Shown piece after piece: positions 8,435 to 17,598 of a stretch of 39,970 nucleotides of DNA. The DNA is from Paucisalibacillus globulus DSM 18846 (lineage in GTDB: Bacteria; Bacillota; Bacilli; Bacillales; Amphibacillaceae), in the NCBI RefSeq assembly GCF_000482485.1, contig NZ_AXVK01000034.1, positions 1 to 39,970 of the forward strand, in the 5' to 3' direction. Below the pieces are notes generated by a model. The model was not told where the DNA came from. It saw only the letters and a list, made by a program, of their open reading frames with translations, and searched no databases. A program made the position numbers and the translations under genes. Positions within the stretch are counted from its first letter, which is position 1; each line of letters starts with the position of its first letter.

Positions 8435-8631
8435 AGTAAATTCCCCCGATTATTGTATTTTACTAAATCAATTCATTACTCGGCCCTATTTATGGAAACC
8501 AATTTACAATTTCTATATTAAAAGAATTTTGAATACAAAGTATAATCAGCAAAAATCAGATGCTTATGTAGCCACATAATACCTTTTAGAAATTAATCAA
8601 GAAAAGACTAAAAATTAAAACGATAATCTTG

Positions 8632-8637
8632 TATAAT
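8632..8637 (+). promoter_or_regulatory. acuA: candidate -10 of the acuABC operon
   Basis: A perfect TATAAT lies 34 bases before the acuA start. The -35 position is A-rich and unconvincing (TAAAAA), so an activator or a different start may be involved. The rest of the 8435-8671 gap holds nothing recognisable. Confidence 0.35.
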
Positions 8638-8671
8638 AAAACTAATACAAAATTTGAGTGGTGAAAATAAG

Positions 8672-9319
8672 ATGGAACATTTAAAAACTTACAATAGCAA
8701 AAAACATCAAGCAACCAACGTTATCATTGAAGGGCCAGTCCCTTCATCAACACTCGAAAACTATATTTTTCATCATGATTTGACATCTTTCCGCCCCGCT
8801 AGTAAGCAATTTCAGGCTCTTTTAGATATAGCTGGTTTACCTGATGGGCGAATTATCATTGCAAGAACAGAAGATACGATAATTGGATATGTAACCTATT
8901 TATACCCAGATCCTTTAGAAAGATGGTCAACCTTCCAAATGGAAAATTTAATAGAGTTAGGGGCTATTGAGGTCATTCCTGAATATCGAGGAAGTGGAAT
9001 AGCGTCTAGTCTATTAAAACTATCTATGATGGATCCTTTTATGGAAAACTATATTATTATCTCTACAGAATACTACTGGCACTGGGATTTAAAAGGAACA
9101 AATTTAAGTATTTGGGAATATCGAAAGGTCATGGAAAAAATGATGGCTTCTGGTGGACTGCTCCCAGCTCCTACGGATGACCCTGAAATCATTTCACATC
9201 CGGCAAATTGTTTGATGGTAAGAATTGGTTCCCATGTTACAGAGGATGCAATACAGCAATTTGAAACGTTACGTTTTTTAAAACGACATCAAATTCGAAG
9301 TTTTAGGGAGGGTTTATGA
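8672..9319 (+). CDS. acuA: acetoin utilization protein AcuA (protein acetyltransferase)
   Basis: 215 residues, GNAT-type acetyltransferase. The central block ELGAIEVIPEYRGSGIASSL (the acetyl-CoA loop is RGSGIASSLL) and the family-specific ENYIIISTEYYWHWDLKG and SHPANCLMVRIGSHV match AcuA as I know it. In B. subtilis AcuA acetylates and inactivates acetyl-CoA synthetase AcsA. A TTG six codons earlier is in frame, but the ATG at 8672 (MEHLKTYNS) matches the family start and has GAGTGGTGA upstream. It is the first gene of acuABC; its stop overlaps the acuB start. Confidence 0.93.
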   Translation: MEHLKTYNSKKHQATNVIIEGPVPSSTLENYIFHHDLTSFRPASKQFQALLDIAGLPDGRIIIARTEDTIIGYVTYLYPDPLERWSTFQMENLIELGAIEVIPEYRGSGIASSLLKLSMMDPFMENYIIISTEYYWHWDLKGTNLSIWEYRKVMEKMMASGGLLPAPTDDPEIISHPANCLMVRIGSHVTEDAIQQFETLRFLKRHQIRSFREGL

Positions 9320-9969
9320 TGCATGTTGAAAAAATAATGAATCAAAATGTTATTACATTAGGACCTTCAGATTCAATCGAAAAGGCACATCAGCTTTTAG
9401 TTAATCATAAAATCAGGCATATTCCAATAGTGAACGAAGACTATTGTGTAATCGGAATTGTATCAGATCGTGATATTCGCGATGCAAGCCCATCTATTCT
9501 AACAAATGGTCCAGAGAAGGAAGTGTTGGGTAAAGAAATATCGACTATTATGAGTAGCCCTGTTATAACAGCACATCCTTTAGATTTTGTAGAAGAGGTT
9601 GCCCGAATATTTTATGATAGGGAAATTGCATGCTTGCCTGTAGTAAGTAATGAAAAACTAGTAGGTGTCATTACAGAAAAAGATTTACTGTATACATTAA
9701 TTCAGCTAACCGGTACACATGTACAAGGTTCCCACATTGAGGTTAAGGTTCCACACAGGCCAGGAATTTTACCAGAAGTTGCATCCGTATTCGGAAATCG
9801 AGGTGTCAATATTTCCTCGGTGTTAGTCTATCCTTTTAATAATGATCCTGATTATAAAATATTAGTTTTCCGCGTCCAAACAATGAATCCGTTACCAATC
9901 ATTCGTGATCTAAGAGATGCTGGATATGAATTAATGTGGCCAAACAATATACCGGAGCCTAGATTATGA
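9316..9969 (+). CDS. acuB: acetoin utilization protein AcuB (CBS-pair and ACT domains)
   Basis: 217 residues: a CBS pair (about 1-60 and 75-130; MNQNVITLGPSDSIEKA, IMSSPVITAHPLDFVEEVAR) followed by an ACT-like domain (about 138-205, VKVPHRPGILPEVASVFGNR). CBS pairs usually bind adenosyl ligands, and ACT domains bind small metabolites, so this is probably a ligand-sensing partner of the AcuA/AcuC acetylation switch; its exact role is not established. ATG ATG occur in tandem at 9316 and 9319; GGGAGGG lies just upstream. It overlaps acuA by four bases and acuC by four, so the three are translationally coupled. Confidence 0.92.
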   Translation: MMHVEKIMNQNVITLGPSDSIEKAHQLLVNHKIRHIPIVNEDYCVIGIVSDRDIRDASPSILTNGPEKEVLGKEISTIMSSPVITAHPLDFVEEVARIFYDREIACLPVVSNEKLVGVITEKDLLYTLIQLTGTHVQGSHIEVKVPHRPGILPEVASVFGNRGVNISSVLVYPFNNDPDYKILVFRVQTMNPLPIIRDLRDAGYELMWPNNIPEPRL

Positions 9970-11138
9970 ACAAAAACATAAAATTTATTTTTGATCATTC
10001 TTTACTAAATTACCGCTTTAACGATGAGCATCCGTTTAATCAAAAGCGTGTTATCCTAACAAAGGAGTTACTCAAAGAATCTGGACAACTAACAGAAGAT
10101 CAAATTATCCCCCCTCGAGTAGCATCTGATGATGAGATAGCACTGATTCATGACCTTGCTTATATACGTGCAGTGAAATCTGCGAATCGTATGGCACAGG
10201 AAGACTTAATTAAGTTTGGAATAGGTACGGAGGATACACCAGTTTTTTCTAATATGCATGAAGCTGCAGCTCAAATAGTAGGAGCTACACTTTCTGCTGT
10301 TGAAGCGGTCATGATAGATGGTGCTCAAGGAGCCGTTAACTTTGCTGGCGGATTACATCATGGCTTCAAACAAAAGGCATCCGGCTTTTGCATTTATAAT
10401 GACGCTGCAATAGCAATCAAATATATACGTAAAAAATTCGACCTTAAAGTATTATATGTTGATACAGATGCACATCATGGTGATGGTGTACAATGGGCAT
10501 TCTATGACGACCCCAAAGTTTGTACTTTTTCCATTCATGAGACAGGTAGATACCTTTTCCCTGGTACCGGGAATGTGAATGAACGAGGAATTAAAGAAGG
10601 TCATGGATTTAGCTTTAATTTACCAATCGATGCTTTTACACAGGATGAATCTTACATAAGCATTTATGAAAACGCTTTACGAGAAATAGCTGATTTCTTT
10701 CAGCCAGATGTGATTATTACACAAAATGGTGCAGATTCCCATTTCTATGATCCACTTACCCATCTATCTGGTTCGATGGCTATTTATGAAAAAATTCCTG
10801 AAGTTGCACTTGAAATTAGTAAGTTATACTGTGATGGAAAATGGATTGCACTTGGTGGTGGTGGTTATGATATTTGGCGAGTTGTTCCTCGAGCATGGGC
10901 ACAAGTTTGGAATGTCATGAAGGATGAACATCCATTACATGGTGATTTACCAGCAACATGGACACTTAAATGGCAGAAAGAAGCACCAGTTACCTTGCCA
11001 TTAACATGGCATGATCCGGTGGAAGAAATTCCCGTAATACCAAGAAAAATAGAAATTGAAGAAAAAAATAATGGTACATTAATGAACTTACTAAAGTATA
11101 CAAACAAAAAAAGTGGAAGCACTCGAATAGGGATGTAA
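9966..11138 (+). CDS. acuC: AcuC, class I-type histone deacetylase-family protein deacetylase
   Basis: 390 residues of the arginase/deacetylase fold. The zinc site is seen in YVDTDAHHGDGVQW (Asp168, His170) and QNGADSHFYDP (Asp257); the catalytic histidine pair is LHHGF (His131, His132) and the catalytic tyrosine is in GGGGYD (Tyr301). In B. subtilis AcuC removes the acetyl group that AcuA puts on AcsA, restoring activity. All key residues are present. The ATG overlaps the acuB stop as ATGA. A terminator shared with motS follows. Confidence 0.95.
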   Translation: MNKNIKFIFDHSLLNYRFNDEHPFNQKRVILTKELLKESGQLTEDQIIPPRVASDDEIALIHDLAYIRAVKSANRMAQEDLIKFGIGTEDTPVFSNMHEAAAQIVGATLSAVEAVMIDGAQGAVNFAGGLHHGFKQKASGFCIYNDAAIAIKYIRKKFDLKVLYVDTDAHHGDGVQWAFYDDPKVCTFSIHETGRYLFPGTGNVNERGIKEGHGFSFNLPIDAFTQDESYISIYENALREIADFFQPDVIITQNGADSHFYDPLTHLSGSMAIYEKIPEVALEISKLYCDGKWIALGGGGYDIWRVVPRAWAQVWNVMKDEHPLHGDLPATWTLKWQKEAPVTLPLTWHDPVEEIPVIPRKIEIEEKNNGTLMNLLKYTNKKSGSTRIGM

Positions 11139-11215
11139 GAACTGAATAGTATCATGGAGATTAAATACTAACATGGATTCGTAGGTATACAAATAATGAA
11201 TATTTTGGTCAAAAG

Positions 11216-11250
11216 AAAAAAGGAGTTGATTTGATTTCAACTCCTTTACT
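11216..11250. terminator. bidirectional terminator between acuC and motS
   Basis: AAAGGAGTTGA (11219-11229) pairs perfectly with TCAACTCCTTT (11237-11247); A-rich on the left and T-rich on the right. The right arm covers the end of motS. Confidence 0.7.
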
Positions 11251-12037
11251 TTTCTGTTTCTACGATATTATTTTCAAGAATAACTATTTCTACTCTTCTG
11301 TTTTTGCTTCGGTTACTAGCATTATCGTTTGGTACAATTGGTTCTGAGTCACTATACCCACTAATCGCAAAACGTCCTTCATCCAAACTATTCTTATCAA
11401 CCAAAAATCGAACAACACTACTAGCTCTTGCACCCGATAATTCCCAGTTTGAGGGGTATCTAAAGCTCGACATTGGAACATCATCCGTATGCCCTTCTAC
11501 TTTTATATCATTATCGATTTGTGCTAATAGATTACCTACCTTTGTCAAAAACGGTAGTGCAGAAGGTAATATTTCTGCTTCTCCTGGGTCAAATAATATA
11601 CTATCTTGTAAAACTAAAACAACACCACGTTCTGACCGATTCGCAGATACTACATTATTTAAGGCATTCTCATCCAAATAATTTTCTACTTCCACCATTA
11701 ATTCATTAAGGGAGTCATTTTCTTTACTAGAATCTGAATCTGCTTCATCTTCTTTATCATCTGACACTGGTAACTCATATTCATTTAAATCTTGACCTTG
11801 CTTCTCTACACTTGTACTCTCCGCTGGATTATCCATTGGTACAGAGGAAGGTAAGAAATCAAATATCATTCTATTCCGAAAAGAATCAGAAACAGCCTCA
11901 AATTTTACAGTGTCAACTTGGGACATAGAGAATAACAAAATAAAAAAAACTAGAATCAATGTGACCATGTCGGAATAGGTTACCATCCATTTTGGTGCAC
12001 CTTTATCAATTTTCTTTCTAATTTCTCTACGCTTCAT
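11246..12037 (-). CDS. motS: flagellar stator protein MotS (MotB family, Na+ type)
   Basis: 263 residues: a short cytoplasmic N-terminus, one membrane segment with the ion-binding Asp23 in WMVTYSDMVTLILVFF (17-32), an acidic linker (about 80-120), and an OmpA-like peptidoglycan-binding domain (about 140-255; GHTDDVPMSS, SNWELSGARAS, NRRVEI). With MotP it forms the stator that drives the flagellum. The sequence and the location beside ccpA match MotS rather than MotB. The valine seven residues after the Asp fits, as I recall, Na+-type stators. The start overlaps the motP stop by 11 bases, so the two are coupled. Confidence 0.93.
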   Translation of the reverse strand: MKRREIRKKIDKGAPKWMVTYSDMVTLILVFFILLFSMSQVDTVKFEAVSDSFRNRMIFDFLPSSVPMDNPAESTSVEKQGQDLNEYELPVSDDKEDEADSDSSKENDSLNELMVEVENYLDENALNNVVSANRSERGVVLVLQDSILFDPGEAEILPSALPFLTKVGNLLAQIDNDIKVEGHTDDVPMSSFRYPSNWELSGARASSVVRFLVDKNSLDEGRFAISGYSDSEPIVPNDNASNRSKNRRVEIVILENNIVETEK

Positions 12038-12851
12038 TTAGGCCCTCCCCAACAACGGAGGAATCATATGCATGCGATTCTTTTGATTTTGTATCGTTTG
12101 AAAGAAATGCTCCTAATTTTTCTTCCAAAATACGTGGGTTTTGACCAGATTGAACACCAATAACACCCTCGATAATAATTTGTTTAATAAATACTTCCTC
12201 TTCTGTTTTATTCTCAAGTTTACTTGCCATTGGAGTAAATACTAAATTAGCTAGAACTGTACCATATAAAGTGGTTAATAATGCGACAGCCATACTTGGA
12301 CCTAGTGCCGATGGATCTTGTAAGTTATTCAACATCAACACAAGACCTATTAACGTACCAATCATCCCCCATGCCGGAGCATATTCGGCACATTTTTCTA
12401 GGATCATTCTACCACGATAATGGCGTTCTTCCATTGCCGTAATTTCAGCATTCATAATATCATGAATTACTTCCGGTTCGATGCCGTCAACTGCAAGAAG
12501 GATTCCCTTTTTAATAAATGGCTCGTCCACATCATCTAGCTCGTTTTCTAATGCTAAAATTCCCTCTCTTCTTGCACGTTCAGAAAGTCTAATAAAAAGA
12601 TTAATTAATTCAGAAAGCTGACGGTCATTTTGTTTAAATGACTCCTTTAACACTTTTCCTGTTAATTTTATTTGGTTCAAATTAAAGTTAATGAGCAGTG
12701 AACCAATCATCCCACCTATCACGATAAATACAGATGCAACATCTAGAAAGGAAACAATTCCTTCTGTACCAGAATTAGAAAGTATTGCTCCCATTATCAT
12801 AATAAAGCCCAAGGTAATTCCGATTGGAGTTAGTAAATCTCTTTTTCTCAT
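12027..12851 (-). CDS. motP: flagellar stator protein MotP (MotA family, Na+ type)
   Basis: 274 residues with four predicted membrane segments (about 6-25, 31-55, 145-168 and 180-202) and a large cytoplasmic loop carrying charged residues for rotor contact (LSERARREGILALENELDD). The conserved proline region is in CAEYAPAWGMIGTLIGLV. It pairs with MotS as a Na+-driven stator. The frame extends five codons upstream to a TTG, but GGGGAGAG lies right before the ATG at 12851, which is the better start. It follows ccpA by 59 bases with no terminator seen, consistent with the ccpA-motPS operon of B. subtilis. Confidence 0.93.
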   Translation of the reverse strand: MRKRDLLTPIGITLGFIMIMGAILSNSGTEGIVSFLDVASVFIVIGGMIGSLLINFNLNQIKLTGKVLKESFKQNDRQLSELINLFIRLSERARREGILALENELDDVDEPFIKKGILLAVDGIEPEVIHDIMNAEITAMEERHYRGRMILEKCAEYAPAWGMIGTLIGLVLMLNNLQDPSALGPSMAVALLTTLYGTVLANLVFTPMASKLENKTEEEVFIKQIIIEGVIGVQSGQNPRILEEKLGAFLSNDTKSKESHAYDSSVVGEGLNEA

Positions 12852-12910
12852 ATTCTCTCTCCCCAAACTTCCGCTTCATATTACACTATATTTTTCTATC
12901 TACATTGCTT

Positions 12911-13906
12911 TTATTTTGTTGAGTTTCTTTCTACAAGACGATGTGGTAATACGACTTTATTTTCTTCCACTTCTTCTTTATTCATATATTTAGTAAGTAA
13001 GCGCATTGCAACCGCACCAATGTCATAGGTTGGTTGAACAACGGTCGATAAAGTTGGTCGGACCATTGTAGCTAATTTGGTATTATCAAATCCAAATACT
13101 TCTATATCTTCAGGAACTTTATATCCCAAATCCTGAGCACCGTGGATAGCACCTAGTGCAATTGCATCTGAAGCTGTAAAGATTGCAGTTGGCTTATCCG
13201 GTAAATTCATCAATTTTTCAACCGTCTCTATTCCGGATTCGTAAGTGTAATCACCAGTTAGAATATAATCTTCCACTATAGTAAGATTAGCCTCTTTCAT
13301 AGCTCGCAAATAACCCTGATACTTTAATTGATTAATCGTGTACGCTTCTTTACCAGAAATAAACGCAACTTTTTTGTTCCCTTTTTCAATTAAATAATTG
13401 GTTGCTTCATATGCTGCTTCTTCGTAATCGATATTAACAGAAGGGATTGAGTCTGTATCATCAAATGTTGCTGCTAATACTACAGGTACAGAAGCTGTTG
13501 AGAATTGTTGAACATGTTCTTCTGAAATATTTCCCCCCATAAAGATAATACCGTCCACTTGTTTTTCTAGCATCGTATTAATTAATTGTATCTCTTTATC
13601 TTTATTTTGATCCGAGTTACTTAAAATGATATTGTACTTATACATAGTTGCAATATCTTCAATTCCTCTAGCTAATTCAGCAAAGAAGATACTAGAAATA
13701 TCGGGAATAATTGCACCGACAGTGGTTGTTTTTTTACTTGCTAGTCCACGTGCAACCGCATTTGGTCGATATCCTAACCTTTCAATCGTTGCTAATACCT
13801 TTTTTCTTGTTGTTGGCTTTACATTGGGGTTTCCGTTAACCACCCGTGAAACTGTTGCCATGGATACATTTGCTTCTCTTGCTACATCATATATTGTTAT
13901 TGTCAT
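12911..13906 (-). CDS. ccpA: catabolite control protein A
   Basis: 331 residues of the LacI/GalR family. The N-terminal helix-turn-helix is [20 protein letters not shown] (5-24), followed by the hinge helix [13 protein letters not shown] and a periplasmic-binding-type effector/dimer domain (60-331). As CcpA it binds cre sites together with HPr(Ser-P) and controls carbon catabolite repression; acuABC is among the targets known in B. subtilis. The start has AGGAGG about nine bases upstream. Gene order aroA-ccpA-motPS supports CcpA over other LacI members. It heads an operon with motP and motS. Confidence 0.95.
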   Translation of the reverse strand: MTITIYDVAREANVSMATVSRVVNGNPNVKPTTRKKVLATIERLGYRPNAVARGLASKKTTTVGAIIPDISSIFFAELARGIEDIATMYKYNIILSNSDQNKDKEIQLINTMLEKQVDGIIFMGGNISEEHVQQFSTASVPVVLAATFDDTDSIPSVNIDYEEAAYEATNYLIEKGNKKVAFISGKEAYTINQLKYQGYLRAMKEANLTIVEDYILTGDYTYESGIETVEKLMNLPDKPTAIFTASDAIALGAIHGAQDLGYKVPEDIEVFGFDNTKLATMVRPTLSTVVQPTYDIGAVAMRLLTKYMNKEEVEENKVVLPHRLVERNSTK

Positions 13907-13953
13907 TGAATATACCTCCTAATTCCGTACTAATAGACAACTTTCTACTAATT

Positions 13954-13982
13954 ATCATACTCTAGTGTGAAAAAAAACACAA
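13954..13982 (-). promoter_or_regulatory. ccpA: promoter of ccpA-motPS
   Basis: Minus-strand -35 TTGTGT (13982-13977), 17-base spacer, -10 TATGAT (13959-13954), about 48 bases before the ccpA start. Confidence 0.6.
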
Positions 13983-14084
13983 AAATTATCTTTGGTAATC
14001 ATTGGCACATTTAGGTTACTGCCAGCATAGTTCTAGGGTTATTAAATATGCTCTACATAATAATGAAAAATGCCTCTCCTTGAA

Positions 14085-14122
14085 TACCTAAAAACTAAAG
14101 GATTTGACTTCTTGTCAAACCC
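14085..14122 (-). terminator. terminator of aroA
   Basis: Minus-strand hairpin with arms 14122-14114 and 14108-14100 (GGGTTTGAC with GTCAAATCC, one G-T pair), loop of five, then TTTAGTTTTT. It overlaps the very end of the upstream non-coding region of aroA's stop. Confidence 0.65.
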
Positions 14123-15196
14123 TTAGTTTATTGTTACGTTGTATTTGGAAATTTCTTTTAAGAAGTTTTCAAACATCGGGATGTCCATCTGTTGAGCAGA
14201 GTCGGACAGTGCTACTGCTGGGTCTGGGTGAACCTCTGCCATAACACCATCTGCTCCAATGGCAAGGGCAGCTTTCGCCATTGGGATTAATAAGTCTCTT
14301 CTACCAGTTGAGTGGGTAACATCAACCATTACTGGTAAGTGTGTTTCTTGCTTTAATATCGGAACAGCTGAAATATCAAGTGTATTTCTCGTCGCTGTTT
14401 CGTACGTACGAATTCCTCGTTCACATAGAATGATTTTACCATTCCCACGGGAAATAATATACTCTGCTGCATTTATAAACTCAGAAATTGTAGCTGATAA
14501 GCCACGTTTCAATAATACTGGTTTATCAACTTCTCCTGCTGCTTTCAATAATTCAAAGTTTTGCATGTTTCTTGCGCCAATTTGAATGACATCGACATAA
14601 TCAAGTGCAGTTTCTATATGTGCGGGATTTACTATCTCACTAATAACAGCTAAATCAAATTCATCGGCTACACGCTTCAATATTTTTAAGCCTTCAATAC
14701 CTAATCCCTGAAAGTCATAAGGAGATGTTCTTGGCTTAAATGCTCCACCACGAAATAGCTTAATTCCATTCCTTTTAACAGCCTGGGCAACTTCTCGTAC
14801 TTGTTCATAACTTTCCACAGCACATGGTCCCATAACGAAATGGGTTTTACCGTCGCCTACCTTTTCCCCTTTAATGTCAATCACCGTATTCTCCGGTTTT
14901 CTTTTACGCGAAACCAATAACTCTTTACGATGATCCTCCTCTATTAATTCCAGGCTGGCTTTAAATATTTCTTTGAATATATGTTCAATTGTAGAATTAT
15001 CAAAAGGACCATTATTATGTTGAATTAATTGATCTAACATTTCTCGCTCTCTGACAGGATCAAAACGCTTAATTCCCTGTTTATTTTTAATTTGACCAAT
15101 CTGTTTCACAATAGCTGCTCGCAAATTCACAAGTTCAAGTATTTGCAAATTAACATCATCTAATCTATTTCGTAATTCGTCTAAATCATTAATCAT
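14123..15196 (-). CDS. aroA: bifunctional chorismate mutase / DAHP synthase
   Basis: 357 residues. An AroQ-type chorismate mutase domain (about 1-85; [20 protein letters not shown] with the active-site arginine and lysine pattern) is fused to a KDO8P/DAHP synthase barrel (about 105-350; [69 protein letters not shown]). It catalyses the first step of the shikimate pathway, and the mutase part gives feedback control by chorismate/prephenate, as known for the Bacillus enzyme. The frame extends 11 codons upstream, but AGGAGGC lies ten bases before the ATG at 15196. Confidence 0.96.
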   Translation of the reverse strand: MINDLDELRNRLDDVNLQILELVNLRAAIVKQIGQIKNKQGIKRFDPVREREMLDQLIQHNNGPFDNSTIEHIFKEIFKASLELIEEDHRKELLVSRKRKPENTVIDIKGEKVGDGKTHFVMGPCAVESYEQVREVAQAVKRNGIKLFRGGAFKPRTSPYDFQGLGIEGLKILKRVADEFDLAVISEIVNPAHIETALDYVDVIQIGARNMQNFELLKAAGEVDKPVLLKRGLSATISEFINAAEYIISRGNGKIILCERGIRTYETATRNTLDISAVPILKQETHLPVMVDVTHSTGRRDLLIPMAKAALAIGADGVMAEVHPDPAVALSDSAQQMDIPMFENFLKEISKYNVTIN

Positions 15197-15252
15197 AGCT
15201 ATAAAGCCTCCTAAAAGGAAAAAACACATTTTTTTCTACACAATGTGACATA

Positions 15253-15281
15253 ATTATAGCTAAAAATTTTCTCTTTGTCAT
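15253..15281 (-). promoter_or_regulatory. aroA: promoter of aroA
   Basis: Minus-strand -35 ATGACA (15281-15276), 17-base spacer, -10 TATAAT (15258-15253), 57 bases before the aroA start. It abuts the divergent promoter region of the FtsA-like gene. Confidence 0.7.
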
Positions 15282-15290
15282 CTAACAGTT

Positions 15291-15296
15291 TATAAT
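15291..15296 (+). promoter_or_regulatory. candidate -10 of the FtsA-like gene
   Basis: TATAAT at 15291-15296; the -35 position (TTTCTC, 15268-15273) is poor. Only ten bases separate it from the aroA -35 element, so the two divergent promoters probably interfere or share a regulator. The leader would be about 75 bases. Confidence 0.4.
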
Positions 15297-15379
15297 GAAA
15301 ATAGAGATTTTCGGAAATTATGTTCTTAGAAATAAAGAATATACTGAAATACCTTTTGAATTATAGGGGGATTTACATA

Positions 15380-17518
15380 ATGAAGGATGACCATATATTT
15401 GCTTTAGATATCGGGACCCGCTCTGTAACAGGAGTAATTCTGAAAAAAGACGATTCAACGTATACACTTATAGACTATTGTGTAAAAGAACATCGAGTAA
15501 GATCTATGGTAGACGGACAAATACATCATGTTGAAGAAGTAGCTAAGGTTATTAAGGATGTTAAAGAAACACTAGAAACCTCTCACGGTCCACTACATAA
15601 AGTTTGTGTTGCTGCAGCAGGGAGATCATTAAAAACGATTACCTCTTCTGCAAAAGTGGAGCTCAATCATAAACCAGTTACAGAATACGAAACCATTAAA
15701 CATTTAGAATTAAGTGCGGTACATGCAGCACAACTTAAATTAGCTTCAGAGGATTCAGTCAAAAACTTTTCGAATTATTACTGTGTTGGATATTCTGTTC
15801 TTCATTATAAAATTGATAATGATAAGATTGGTTCTTTAATTGATCAAAGTGGACAAATTGCTTCTGTAGATATTATTGCAACCTTTTTACCAAAGGTAGT
15901 AGTTGAATCACTATTATCAGCACTGACCCGCTCAAATTTAGAAATGGATGCCTTAACATTAGAACCAATCGCAGCTATTCAAGTTCTTATTCCTGAATCT
16001 ATGAGACGATTAAACGTTGCTTTAGTGGATATAGGTGCCGGGACGAGTGATATTGCTCTTACTAACTCTGGAACTGTAGTTGCATATGGCATGGTACCAA
16101 TTGCAGGGGATGAAATAACAGAGGCAGTTAGTGACCATTATTTATTAGATTTTCCATTAGCTGAACAAACTAAGGTTCAAATAGTTAAAAATGGGCAGGC
16201 AACTGTACAAGATATTTTAGGTTTTGATTCCACTATTACTTATCAGGACTTAGTTAACGATATTAATGAAAATATTGATAAATTAGCTACTTCTATTGCC
16301 GAGGAAATACTACGATTAAATGGTTCACAGCCAAAAGCAGTTATGCTTATCGGTGGTGGTAGTCAAACACCGGATTTCACTACTAGATTGGCTAGTAAAT
16401 TACAATTACCCACTAATCGAGTTGCCATACGTGATATAGAGGCAATTCAAATATTAAATCAAACAGATAATTTACCAAAAGGACCCGACTTCGTTACACC
16501 GATTGGTATTGCTATTGCTGCCAAACAAAATCCAATACATTATATTTCCATAAGAGTAAATGAAAAAACAATTCGGATGTTTGAAATGAAACAGCTAACG
16601 ATTGGTGATTGTCTCGTACAGGCTGGTATTGAAATAAATAAATTATATGGAAAACCAGGTATTGCATCTATTATTTCGTTAAATGGTAAATCAATAACCT
16701 TACCTGGTGAACTTGGTCAGGCTCCAACTATTCTTTTAAATAAAGAAAAATCTTCTGTTGATTCCATTGTGCAAAATGGGGTTGAAATTGAAATTATTAA
16801 AGGGAATGATGGAAAACAGCCAAACGTAACACTTTTAGATCTTTTAGGAGATGTACCATCGATTCAAATACAATTTAACCATCAACAATATGAGTTAAAA
16901 CCCATCTATAATGTTAATAATATGATTAAAGACCAGGATTACCTCATTCAAGATCGAGATGTCATAGAAGTACGTACTCCTAAGACAGTAAAAGACTTCT
17001 TTACATTTGTTAGCTCAGAAAAACAACCAGACAATAAAGAATTTGTATTATACGTTAATAATCAGAAAGTTAATCTAAGTTTGGCGGAAACCCAAATTGT
17101 TGTTAATGGAAATCCAGTTCCAATGGATTACAAATTAAAACAACATGATCATTTACAACTGATCCCTAGACAGATTCCTAATGTTAAACTTTTATTGAAT
17201 CAATTGAATAAAGAACTTCATCAACAAATTCGAGTAGTTTTTAACCAGGAATCGATTATTATGAATCAGCCGCAACTTATTGTAAAAAATGGAAAAACTG
17301 TTTTAAGTGAAGACGACCGTATTTATCCAGATGATATGATAACTATAGAGGATAAAGTCATTGAACCGATCATATTCCAAGATATCTTCCGCTATATTGA
17401 CCTTGATTTAACAAATGCAAGTGGTAACTTTACCTTGATGAAAAACAATCAACCTACCACCTTCTATGAACAGATTTCAGATGGTGATAATTTAGCCATT
17501 ATATGGGAGAAAAAATAA
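15380..17518 (+). CDS. FtsA-like actin-fold ATPase with tandem C-terminal modules
   Basis: 712 residues. The first 380 form an FtsA/PilM-type ATPase: phosphate-1 loop ALDIGTRSVTGVI (8-20), an FtsA-like 1C subdomain (about 75-190, beginning VCVAAAGRSLKTI), phosphate-2 loop LVDIGAGTSDIAL (215-227) and adenosine motif MLIGGGSQTPDF (322-333). FtsA is about 420 residues; here about 330 more follow, made of repeated beta-rich units each ending in a proline-led helix (480-489, 533-544, 599-609, 662-673). No membrane segment is seen. The ATG at 15380 has AGGGGGA eight bases upstream; an in-frame ATG at 15320 lacks one. It stands alone, divergent from aroA, where I recall ytxJ in B. subtilis. A role in division or envelope assembly is plausible but unproven. 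Confidence 0.8.
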   Translation: MKDDHIFALDIGTRSVTGVILKKDDSTYTLIDYCVKEHRVRSMVDGQIHHVEEVAKVIKDVKETLETSHGPLHKVCVAAAGRSLKTITSSAKVELNHKPVTEYETIKHLELSAVHAAQLKLASEDSVKNFSNYYCVGYSVLHYKIDNDKIGSLIDQSGQIASVDIIATFLPKVVVESLLSALTRSNLEMDALTLEPIAAIQVLIPESMRRLNVALVDIGAGTSDIALTNSGTVVAYGMVPIAGDEITEAVSDHYLLDFPLAEQTKVQIVKNGQATVQDILGFDSTITYQDLVNDINENIDKLATSIAEEILRLNGSQPKAVMLIGGGSQTPDFTTRLASKLQLPTNRVAIRDIEAIQILNQTDNLPKGPDFVTPIGIAIAAKQNPIHYISIRVNEKTIRMFEMKQLTIGDCLVQAGIEINKLYGKPGIASIISLNGKSITLPGELGQAPTILLNKEKSSVDSIVQNGVEIEIIKGNDGKQPNVTLLDLLGDVPSIQIQFNHQQYELKPIYNVNNMIKDQDYLIQDRDVIEVRTPKTVKDFFTFVSSEKQPDNKEFVLYVNNQKVNLSLAETQIVVNGNPVPMDYKLKQHDHLQLIPRQIPNVKLLLNQLNKELHQQIRVVFNQESIIMNQPQLIVKNGKTVLSEDDRIYPDDMITIEDKVIEPIIFQDIFRYIDLDLTNASGNFTLMKNNQPTTFYEQISDGDNLAIIWEKK

Positions 17519-17558
17519 TGCTATAATTGGACCCTATACTAATTACAAAAACTAAAAT

Positions 17559-17597
17559 AGGATGTCGTATGAGAACTCTCTTTACGACATCCTTTTC
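17559..17597. terminator. bidirectional terminator between the FtsA-like gene and ytxH
   Basis: AGGATGTCGTA (17559-17569) and TACGACATCCT (17583-17593) pair perfectly around 13 bases, followed by TTTTCATT; A-rich flank on the other side. Confidence 0.75.
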
Positions 17598-17598
17598 A

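Noticed and set aside
8615-8628. cre-like sequence TTAAAACGATAATC before acuA
   Set aside because: It has the central CG and A-rich left half but about three mismatches to the CcpA consensus, so it is not better than chance in AT-rich DNA.
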